A DNA stretch of 60,000 nt from Paenibacillus sp. R14(2021) (GTDB lineage Bacteria > Bacillota > Bacilli > Paenibacillales > Paenibacillaceae). Shown one piece after another: positions 52,902-60,000 of this stretch. The notes beneath the pieces are model-generated. The model saw only the letters and a program-made list of their open reading frames with translations. It did not search any database and was not told the origin of the DNA. Location: contig NZ_CP080269.1 in the NCBI RefSeq assembly GCF_019431355.1, positions 3,497,501 through 3,557,500 of the forward strand, written 5' to 3'. Position 1 is the stretch's first letter. Each line of letters opens with the position of its first letter. Position numbers and translations under genes: made by a program.

Positions 52902-54269
52902 TTATCCGAATGCCTTGGACAGCGCTTCTGCTACCGTCTCGACGCCAATGATTTCAATCCCCGCAGGCGGGGTCCAGCCCTTCAAGCTCTTCTTCGGCAT
53001 AATCACGCGTTTGAAGCCCAGCTTATGCGCTTCCTTCACGCGCTGCTCTGCGCGGGACACTGCCCGAACTTCGCCGGTTAAGCCGATCTCGCCGAAGAAG
53101 ACGTCATACGGTCTTGTCGGCGCATCGCGAAAGCTCGACGTAATGCTGACCGCCGCCGCCAAATCCACTGCCGGCTCGTCGAGCCGGATGCCGCCCGCCA
53201 CATTAAGATACGCATCTTGCGTCTGAAGGAACATGCCCATCCGCTTCTCCAATACGGCGACGATCAGCGTCATGCGGTTGTGGTCAATACCTGTCGCCAT
53301 CCGCCTCGGAGAGGGGAAATTCGTCGTCGCGACGAGTGCCTGCATTTCCACCAGTACTGGCCTTGTACCCTCCATGCTGGCAACTACGGTCGAGCCGGAT
53401 ACCCCAATTGGACGCTCAGAGAGAAACAGCTCCGAAGGATTGCTGACTTCCCTCAAACCATCCTCCACCATTTCAAAAATGCCGATTTCGTTCGTCGATC
53501 CAAACCGGTTCTTCACAGCTCGGAGAAGCCGATAGGAATGATGCCGCTCTCCTTCAAAATAAAGCACGCAGTCCACCATGTGCTCCAGCATCCGCGGCCC
53601 AGCGATCGCCCCTTCTTTGGTCACGTGGCCGACCAGCACGGTTGCGATGCCTTTGATTTTGGCGACGCGCATAAAATGCGCCGTGCATTCGCGAACCTGC
53701 GAAACACTGCCTGGTGCCGACTGCACCTGCGGATCATACACCGTTTGGATGGAGTCAATGACGAGAAAATCGGGATTGACCGATTCGATCGCATCATTAA
53801 TTTGCTCCATGTTCGTTTCGCACAATACATACAGCGTTTCCGACAACGCACCGAGGCGGTCAGCCCGAAGGCGAGTCTGCCTGACGGATTCCTCGCCGGA
53901 GATATAGAGCACCGTCAGCTGCTTCGAAGCGAGCGCATGCGAGGTCTGCAGCAGAAGCGTTGATTTGCCGATGCCCGGATCGCCCCCGACCAGAATGAGC
54001 GAACCCGGAACGACGCCTCCGCCCAACACGCGGTTCAGCTCCTTATTGGTTGTCTCAATCCGTTTCTCCTGACCACTTTCTATATGTATGATAGGTTGGG
54101 GCTTTTCTTTCGTCTGAATGATCGAAGCGCCCATCCCTTGCGTCTTGACGACTGTTTCCTTCTCTTCTACCATCGTATTCCATTGTCCGCAGCCCGGACA
54201 TTTTCCCATCCACTTGGGTGATTCATTGCCGCATTCCGTGCATGCGAACTTGATTTTAAGTTTTGCCAT
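52902..54269 (-). CDS. radA: DNA repair and recombination protein RadA
   Basis: The 455-residue protein has an N-terminal C4 zinc finger (C-T-E-C...C-P-G-C). The RecA-like ATPase domain has Walker [11 protein letters not shown] and the RadA signature KNRFG. A C-terminal Lon-protease-like domain follows without the Ser/Lys catalytic pair that I can confirm. It drives branch migration and DNA unwinding in recombination. ATG 54269 has AAGGAG seven bases upstream; the frame extends to 54299. Confidence 0.96.
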   Translation of the reverse strand: MAKLKIKFACTECGNESPKWMGKCPGCGQWNTMVEEKETVVKTQGMGASIIQTKEKPQPIIHIESGQEKRIETTNKELNRVLGGGVVPGSLILVGGDPGIGKSTLLLQTSHALASKQLTVLYISGEESVRQTRLRADRLGALSETLYVLCETNMEQINDAIESVNPDFLVIDSIQTVYDPQVQSAPGSVSQVRECTAHFMRVAKIKGIATVLVGHVTKEGAIAGPRMLEHMVDCVLYFEGERHHSYRLLRAVKNRFGSTNEIGIFEMVEDGLREVSNPSELFLSERPIGVSGSTVVASMEGTRPVLVEMQALVATTNFPSPRRMATGIDHNRMTLIVAVLEKRMGMFLQTQDAYLNVAGGIRLDEPAVDLAAAVSITSSFRDAPTRPYDVFFGEIGLTGEVRAVSRAEQRVKEAHKLGFKRVIMPKKSLKGWTPPAGIEIIGVETVAEALSKAFG

Positions 54270-54385
54270 GAGCGGCTCCTTATGCAAAAGACGTATCAAT
54301 CAAAGTTTACCACTTCTACGGTTGCGATAAAACCTTAATTATTCTTAAACGAAATCGTCGGTTCGAGGCACTGTCCGCAGACGAG

Positions 54386-54434
54386 AAAAATACCCTCCAT
54401 CCGCTGCTTGAATGCAGCAGGATGAAGGGTATTT
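54386..54434 (-). terminator. Terminator of the ctsR-mcsA-mcsB-clpC operon
   Basis: A long stem with a mismatch or two (54388-54407 with 54414-54434), including AAATACCCT and AGGGTATTT and the inner GCTGC/GCAGC pairing, with a TTTTT run on the minus strand. Confidence 0.9.
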
Positions 54435-54443
54435 GAACCTTGA

Positions 54444-56903
54444 TTACTTGGTTGCCGGCTCTTCAGCCGCCGGGATGCTGTCTACGTGCGCAACCGTTAA
54501 TTCGCCATCCTTCTCGTCAATAACGAGCGTGTGGCCTTTGGTGATCTTGCCGAGCAGCAGATCTTCGGAAAGACGATCCTCGATATGTTTCTGAATCGCT
54601 CTGCGGAGCGGACGCGCGCCGTATTGCGGATCGAAGCCTTCTTTGGCTAGGAACATCTTCGCCGATTCCGTCAGCGTGAAGTCCACTTCCTGCTCGCGCA
54701 GGCGCTTGCGAAGCTCGTCGGACATTAATGTTACGATTTGAGCGATATGCTCTTGCTCCAGCGAATGGAATACGATTGTTTCGTCGATCCGATTCAAGAA
54801 CTCTGGACGGAAGCTTTTCTTCAGCTCACCGAGCACTTTCTCTTTCATAATGTTAAAGTCGCGGCCCGCATCCTGCGTCGCCGTAAAGCCGAGTGAGGAA
54901 TTGCGCTTGATTTGATCTGCACCGACATTCGATGTCATGATGATCAAGGTGTTGCGGAAATCGACGACGCGACCTTTGGAATCCGTCAAACGGCCGTCTT
55001 CCAGCACTTGAAGCAGGATGTTGAACACTTCCGGATGTGCCTTCTCGATTTCATCGAGCAGGACGACCGAGTATGGTTTGCGGCGCACCTTCTCCGTCAG
55101 CTGCCCGCCCTCTTCATACCCGACATAGCCCGGAGGCGCTCCGACAAGTCTCGACGTGGAGTGCTTCTCCATGTACTCCGACATGTCGATGCGGATGACC
55201 GCATTCTCGTCGCCGAACATTGCTTCTGCAAGCGCGCGGGCGAGCTCGGTTTTACCTACGCCAGTTGGACCAAGGAAGATGAAGGAGCCCATCGGACGCT
55301 TCGGATCTTTCAAGCCCGCACGCGCTCTGCGGATTGCGCGGGAGACCGCTTTAACCGCTTCGCTTTGACCGATGACGCGGTCATGCAGAATATCTTCCAT
55401 CTTGAGCAGGCGCTGCGTTTCTTCTTCCGCCATTTTCGACACCGGAATGCCGGTCCAGCTTGCGACTACCTGCGCAATGTCCTCAGGCGTAACCTCGGAA
55501 TCCGTGCGTCCCTGCTTCTCTTTCCATTGATTCTTGGTTACATCCAGCTCTTCGCGAATTTTCTGTTCCGTATCGCGAAGCGCAGCTGCCTTTTCGAATT
55601 CTTGGCTTTGAACGGCGGAGTCTTTCTCCTTACGGATGTCCTCCAAACGGTTCTCCAGCTGTTTTAAATTAGGCGGTACCGTGTACGATTTCAAGCGTAC
55701 CTTGGAACTTGCCTCATCAATTAGATCGATCGCTTTATCCGGGAGGAAGCGGTCCGTAATATAACGGTCCGACAGTTTGACGGCTTGCTCAATAGCCTCA
55801 TCCGTAATTTTCACTCGATGATGCGCTTCGTAACGATCGCGAAGTCCGTGCAGAATTTGAATGGCTTCTTCCGGCGAAGGCTGATCCACCGTAATCGGTT
55901 GGAACCGGCGCTCCAGCGCGGCGTCCTTCTCGATGTATTTGCGGTATTCGTCAAGCGTCGTCGCGCCGATGCATTGCAGTTCGCCGCGTGCCAGCGCCGG
56001 TTTCAGAATGTTGGATGCGTCGATAGCACCTTCTGCTCCGCCTGCGCCGATCAGCGTATGAAGCTCATCAATGAACAAGACGATGTTACCGGCTTGGCGA
56101 ATTTCGTCCATAATTTTTTTGAGTCGGTCTTCAAACTCGCCGCGGTACTTCGTGCCAGCGACGACAGAGCCCATATCGAGCGTCATGACGCGTTTGTCGC
56201 GAAGCGTTTCCGGAATCTCACCGGCAATGATCTTCTGCGCGAGGCCTTCGGCAATCGCCGTTTTACCGACCCCTGGCTCCCCGATGAGCACCGGATTGTT
56301 CTTCGTTCTGCGGCTGAGTACTTGAATGACACGCTCGATCTCTTTGCTCCGGCCAATCACCGGATCCAAATTGCCGTCTTTCGCGTAAGCCGTCAAATCA
56401 CGTGCAAGCCCATCCAATGTCGGCGTGCTGACGTTAGCCGGCGCTCCGTGACTACTGGATACCGCTTCGCTGCTTCCAAGCAGCTGAAGCACTTGCTGGC
56501 GAGCCTTGTTCAGGCTGATGCCGAGATTGTTAAGCACGCGTGCTGCAACGCCCTCGCCCTCGCGGATCAAGCCGAGCAGGATATGCTCCGTGCCTACATA
56601 CGTATGACCAAGCTTGCGGGCTTCATCCATAGAAAGCTCAATGACTTTTTTCGCACGCGGCGTATATGCAATATTTGTAGGCTGCTCTTGACCACGGCCG
56701 ATAAGTGTTTCCACTTCGTCTTGAATCTTCTCGAGGCTGAGTCCGAGTCCAATCAATGCTTTAGCTGCGATTCCTTCGCCTTCGCGATTCAAGCCGAGCA
56801 AAATATGCTCCGTGCCGATATTATTGTGACCAAGACGAACCGCTTCTTCTTGCGCTAATGCGAGCACCTTCTGTGCCCGTTCAGTAAATCTGCCAAACAT
56901 CAT
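54444..56903 (-). CDS. clpC: AAA+ chaperone ClpC, ATPase subunit of Clp protease
   Basis: An 819-residue HSP100 unfoldase. It has two Clp_N repeats (about residues 1-150), first AAA domain Walker A GEPGVGKT, the M-domain/UVR-type region ([17 protein letters not shown]) that binds adaptors such as MecA and McsB, and second Walker A GPTGVGKT. It works with ClpP to degrade arginine-phosphorylated and other proteins. ATG 56903 gives the usual [11 protein letters not shown] start. Two bases after the mcsB stop. Confidence 0.98.
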   Translation of the reverse strand: MMFGRFTERAQKVLALAQEEAVRLGHNNIGTEHILLGLNREGEGIAAKALIGLGLSLEKIQDEVETLIGRGQEQPTNIAYTPRAKKVIELSMDEARKLGHTYVGTEHILLGLIREGEGVAARVLNNLGISLNKARQQVLQLLGSSEAVSSSHGAPANVSTPTLDGLARDLTAYAKDGNLDPVIGRSKEIERVIQVLSRRTKNNPVLIGEPGVGKTAIAEGLAQKIIAGEIPETLRDKRVMTLDMGSVVAGTKYRGEFEDRLKKIMDEIRQAGNIVLFIDELHTLIGAGGAEGAIDASNILKPALARGELQCIGATTLDEYRKYIEKDAALERRFQPITVDQPSPEEAIQILHGLRDRYEAHHRVKITDEAIEQAVKLSDRYITDRFLPDKAIDLIDEASSKVRLKSYTVPPNLKQLENRLEDIRKEKDSAVQSQEFEKAAALRDTEQKIREELDVTKNQWKEKQGRTDSEVTPEDIAQVVASWTGIPVSKMAEEETQRLLKMEDILHDRVIGQSEAVKAVSRAIRRARAGLKDPKRPMGSFIFLGPTGVGKTELARALAEAMFGDENAVIRIDMSEYMEKHSTSRLVGAPPGYVGYEEGGQLTEKVRRKPYSVVLLDEIEKAHPEVFNILLQVLEDGRLTDSKGRVVDFRNTLIIMTSNVGADQIKRNSSLGFTATQDAGRDFNIMKEKVLGELKKSFRPEFLNRIDETIVFHSLEQEHIAQIVTLMSDELRKRLREQEVDFTLTESAKMFLAKEGFDPQYGARPLRRAIQKHIEDRLSEDLLLGKITKGHTLVIDEKDGELTVAHVDSIPAAEEPATK

Positions 56904-56905
56904 GT

Positions 56906-57985
56906 TCACACACCCCCATGATCGGATTCACGTTGCAAATGCTTGCGTATAAGTTCCGCTCGCCGGATATCTCGTTGTTCAGGCGTCATTTTCTCATGAA
57001 ACACCTGTTGGAGAAAACCCGGCTGCGTCAATACCATCATCTCATTCATTACCTGCGGCGTTACAGTTTGAATCAAGCCCAAATCAATTCCCAATCGAAC
57101 GTCTGACAGACGCTGGGCCGCTTCTTTGGAATCCATAATCATCGCATGGGACAGAATGCCGAAAGAACGCTGAATGCGGTCCTCAACCCTTATCCGCGAA
57201 TCTTCCAGCAGTCGCTGGCGAGCCGCTCGTTCATGCTCAATGATTTGACGGACAACGTTATGCAGATTCTCGATTATTTCCCCTTCGGTTTGCCCGAGCG
57301 TAATCTGATTCGAAATTTGAAATAAATTGCCTACAGCCTCGCTTCCCTCGCCGTAAATCCCCCTTACCGCCAAGCCTACTTGCGTAATGGCCGACAAGAT
57401 TCGGTTGATCTGCTGCGTCAGAACTAAGCCGGGAAGATGCATCATCACAGAAGAACGAATACCAGTGCCGACATTCGTTGGGCAACTGGTCAAATATCCT
57501 CTTCGTTCATCGAATGCATAATCCATTTCTTCTTCAAAAATATCGTCAATGCGGCTTGCTAGCCCCCAGGCTTCTTTAATCTGAAAGCCTGGATACAGGC
57601 ATTGTATCCGCAGATGATCCTCTTCGTTCACCATGATGCTGACTGCTTCATTCTCGCTGAGCAGAACTGCCCCGCTGCGGGATTCGTTCGCCAAGTTCGG
57701 GCTGATCAAATGCTTCTCCACGAGCACTCTTCGTTCAAGCTCGCTTAGATGTGCCAATTCAATCGTTTCAAACTCGCCGTATTCCTGCAGTTTGTCGGTA
57801 TCCGCTACTGCGGTCAGCTGTTCCATGACGTCGTGCGCCTGCTGTGTAGTTGCCAGCATCGGAAAAGGATGCCCCGTTAAATTACGGGCGATACGGATAC
57901 GGCTGCTGATGACTACGTCAGCGTCCGGCCCGTTTGCCTTCATCCAGTCACTCAGCGCTTCTTCGACATAAGACCGCTTCGTCAC
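56906..57985 (-). CDS. mcsB: Protein arginine kinase McsB
   Basis: A 359-residue ATP:guanido-phosphotransferase-fold kinase that phosphorylates arginines on proteins, including CtsR, to mark them for Clp[18 protein letters not shown] and SCPTNVGTG are the conserved nucleotide- and substrate-site loops. It is activated by McsA. Full length, and followed directly by clpC. Confidence 0.97.
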   Translation of the reverse strand: MTKRSYVEEALSDWMKANGPDADVVISSRIRIARNLTGHPFPMLATTQQAHDVMEQLTAVADTDKLQEYGEFETIELAHLSELERRVLVEKHLISPNLANESRSGAVLLSENEAVSIMVNEEDHLRIQCLYPGFQIKEAWGLASRIDDIFEEEMDYAFDERRGYLTSCPTNVGTGIRSSVMMHLPGLVLTQQINRILSAITQVGLAVRGIYGEGSEAVGNLFQISNQITLGQTEGEIIENLHNVVRQIIEHERAARQRLLEDSRIRVEDRIQRSFGILSHAMIMDSKEAAQRLSDVRLGIDLGLIQTVTPQVMNEMMVLTQPGFLQQVFHEKMTPEQRDIRRAELIRKHLQRESDHGGV

Positions 57986-58012
57986 TCTGAATCACCTTCC
58001 TGGCCGCCTTAC

Positions 58013-58534
58013 CTAAACATCGGCTATATTACGCTCCAACTCGCGAATCCGATCCCGGATTTGGGCCGCATTCTCGAAATCTTCCTGCTCGATCCTTACA
58101 TGCATATCCCGTCTAAGCGCATCGATTTCACGCTTAATCTGAATCTGTACACCGGCGCGCTTCGGAATTTTACCTACATGCGTTGTATTCCCATGTACCC
58201 GTTTCAGAATAGGATCCAGCTTGCTTCCGAACTGGGTATAACAATTACTGCAGCCGAAACGGCCCATTTTACTGAATTGCGTGTATGTCAGACCGCAGTT
58301 CTCGCAGCGAAGCTGCTGAGTCTTAGCGCCTAGTGCGTTCAGGCCCCCCGCCTGCTCGAAATCCAGCAAGCCTGACAATAAGCTATGGATGGAAAATCCG
58401 TTTGCCGTTCCAGGGATTCCTTCTCCCCGTTCACGCGCGCAAGCTTCACAAATATGAAACTCCGTTTTCTCCCCATTCACAATTTTCGTAAAATGAAGCG
58501 TAGCCGGCTTCTTGTCGCATTCCTGACAAAGCAT
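58013..58534 (-). CDS. mcsA: Activator of McsB kinase, zinc protein McsA
   Basis: The 173-residue protein has two zinc-type C-x2-C sets: MLCQECDKKPA with ICEACARE, and RCENCGLTY with FGCSNCYTQF. A C-terminal UVR domain follows (DFENAAQIRDRIRELERNI). It activates McsB and can act as a ClpC adaptor. GAGGGAT precedes the ATG. 35 bases after ctsR, 27 before mcsB. Confidence 0.95.
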   Translation of the reverse strand: MLCQECDKKPATLHFTKIVNGEKTEFHICEACARERGEGIPGTANGFSIHSLLSGLLDFEQAGGLNALGAKTQQLRCENCGLTYTQFSKMGRFGCSNCYTQFGSKLDPILKRVHGNTTHVGKIPKRAGVQIQIKREIDALRRDMHVRIEQEDFENAAQIRDRIRELERNIADV

Positions 58535-58569
58535 TCCGCACTATCCCTCCTCTTGCAAGGCTGCGCAGC

Positions 58570-59031
58570 TTACTTCATGAGCAGCGTAATCAGCATCGCC
58601 CGGAGCAGCCGTGCACGAATTTCATCGCGCAGCGGAAGCTTTACCGCTATGGTTTCACGAGAAATCGCCGCCCGAAGCAAGTTCGCTTCTCTGCGGGAAA
58701 TCAATTTCCCTTCTTCCAGCTGATAAACAACCCCTTCTGCGGTATCCTGATCCACCTGCTCGCCAATTGTCTGAACGAGATGCTCCTGGAGAGCTGACAA
58801 CGTCGGCAGCTCAACGCGCTGTATGCGGATATAACCGCCGCCGCCGCGTTTGCTTTCTACGAAGTAGCCCTTCTCCAGTGTGAATCGCGTGCTGATTACG
58901 TAATTGATCTGGGACGGCACACATGAGAACCGATCCGCCAAATCGTTACGCTGAAGCTCGACAGCACCGCCGGGGCTTTCCTTTAGCATATGCTTGAGGT
59001 ACTGCTCGATGAGATCGGAAATGTTGCGCAT
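58570..59031 (-). CDS. ctsR: Heat-shock transcription repressor CtsR
   Basis: A 153-residue winged-helix repressor of the clp genes (MRNISDLIEQYLK...). The glycine-rich thermosensor loop is GGGGYIRI. It binds heptamer repeats and is inactivated by heat and by McsB. ATG 59031 has GGGAGG eight bases upstream; the frame extends to 59061. It is autoregulated: a good operator lies at its own promoter. Confidence 0.96.
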   Translation of the reverse strand: MRNISDLIEQYLKHMLKESPGGAVELQRNDLADRFSCVPSQINYVISTRFTLEKGYFVESKRGGGGYIRIQRVELPTLSALQEHLVQTIGEQVDQDTAEGVVYQLEEGKLISRREANLLRAAISRETIAVKLPLRDEIRARLLRAMLITLLMK

Positions 59032-59110
59032 TTCGCCAACCTCCCTAAGTTGCCCAAACAACTGTCCGCCTTTCGGCTAAGAAATCTAAATCGTCAAAGT
59101 TTTTAGTCAA

Positions 59111-59169
59111 ATTGACTTTGACTTTCTTTGACTTTAACTTTATTATACGCAATTTTCCCAAAAGGTCAA
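59111..59169 (-). promoter_or_regulatory. ctsR operon promoter with CtsR operator
   Basis: TTGACC (59164-59169), a 16-base spacer and a perfect TATAAT (59142-59147). Just downstream, AGTCAAA-GAA-AGTCAAA (59117-59133) fits the CtsR heptad direct-repeat operator and overlaps the predicted start. A third AGTCAAT-like heptad lies at 59111-59117. The 320-base gap 59032-59351 holds this and the 5S terminator. Confidence 0.85.
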
Positions 59170-59309
59170 GCGGGTGACTCCGCCGTTCTTCCCTTTAATA
59201 GCTTGGGCGGTTCGCGCCTATTTATACGCGTACCGACGCCATTCTACAACATTTCGTCCTGCTGTTCCGCATAACAATATATGTGTGCCCGGTGGGAAAA
59301 GATTTAAAA

Positions 59310-59345
59310 ACAACAAAAAACCGATCGCAGAAACTGCGATCGGTT
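59310..59345 (-). terminator. Terminator of the rRNA operon
   Basis: A 12-bp perfect stem (59319-59330 with 59334-59345) with a 3-base loop, followed on the minus strand by TTTTTTG and more T-rich sequence, just after the 5S gene. Confidence 0.92.
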
Positions 59346-59351
59346 GTTCGT

Positions 59352-59468
59352 GCTTGGCAACGTCCTACTCTCCCAGGACCCTGCGGTCCAAGTACCATCG
59401 GCGCTGGAGGGCTTAACGGTCGTGTTCGGGATGGGTACGCGTGGTTCCCCTCCGCCATCGCCACCAAA
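59352..59468 (-). rRNA. rrf: 5S ribosomal RNA
   Basis: About 117 bases on the minus strand, from TTTGGTGGCGATGG to GCCAAGC, whose ends pair. Conserved internal blocks CCCGAACAC, TTAAGC and GAGAGTAGGACG are present. Ends are by eye. The 125-base spacer to the 23S gene (59469-59593) includes the CTGAAAACTGGATACG box (as its complement) seen in Bacillota rRNA spacers. No tRNA is seen. Confidence 0.95.
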
Positions 59469-59593
59469 CGATGTACATACAGAGCTCTCTTTCACCCTGA
59501 AAACTGGATACGAACCTTTGCGAAGGTCATTACTTAGCTGAACGAAGATGTTAACGTTAGTTTCCGAAGTGAACCCCTTAACAGGGTTCAATA

Positions 59594-60000
<407 letters not shown>

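Noticed and set aside
59469..59593. tRNA gene in the 23S-5S spacer
   Set aside because: No cloverleaf or TTCGA arm is visible on either strand.

Overview
The window is a core chromosomal segment of a low-GC Gram-positive endospore former (Bacillota, Bacillales), most likely Paenibacillaceae such as Paenibacillus or Cohnella. The family call is inferred from protein similarity and gene order as I remember them, not from a search. Read along the minus strand, from the right end to the left, the order is almost that of the Bacillus subtilis rrn-ctsR to pdaB region: rRNA, ctsR-mcsA-mcsB-clpC, radA-disA, pssA, yacL-ispD-ispF-gltX, cysE-cysS-mrnC-rlmB-rae1, sigH, rpmG-secE-nusG, rplK-rplA-rplJ-rplL, a small methyltransferase, rpoB-rpoC, rplGB-rpsL-rpsG-fusA-tuf, the S10-spc-alpha ribosomal cluster, truA, rplM-rpsI, then the sporulation genes cwlD, salA, gerD, kbaA and pdaB. 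No mobile element, CRISPR array, prophage or tRNA is visible.

Region 1-6.4 kb holds sporulation and germination genes (pdaB, kbaA, gerD, salA, cwlD) and a two-gene assimilatory sulfate module (cysH-sat) with its own promoter. Region 6.4-23.7 kb is the ribosomal protein supercluster: rplM-rpsI with an L13-type leader, truA, and 27 genes from rpsJ to rplQ including secY, adk, map, infA and rpoA. Region 23.8-41 kb holds tuf, fusA, rpsG, rpsL, an L7Ae-like protein, rpoC, rpoB, the L7/L12, L10, L1 and L11 genes, nusG, secE and rpmG. Several sigma-A type promoters and RNA leaders are readable here.

Region 41-50.3 kb holds sigH and a Cys T-box operon (cysE-cysS-mrnC-rlmB-rae1), then gltX, ispF, ispD and yacL. 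Region 50.3-59.2 kb has a small Cys-containing plus-strand gene of unknown function, pssA, disA, radA, and the CtsR-controlled clpC operon with a readable CtsR operator. The right end carries the 5S gene and the 3' end of a 23S gene, both on the minus strand.

The genes join translation (ribosomal proteins, factors, aminoacyl-tRNA synthetases, rRNA methylation and processing), transcription (rpoA, rpoB, rpoC, nusG, sigH), protein export (secY, secE), proteostasis (clpC regulon), DNA-damage and c-di-AMP signalling (disA, radA), sulfur and cysteine supply (sat, cysH, cysE), and sporulation.

I found no convincing undescribed multi-gene system. The best leads are three tandem, partly covarying hairpins between rplJ and rplL, a terminator-like hairpin that buries the cwlD ribosome binding site, a MazG-tail-like Cys protein with its own strong promoter, and the lack of ecfA1-ecfA2-ecfT between rplQ and truA. 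Five core genes also appear to start with TTG.
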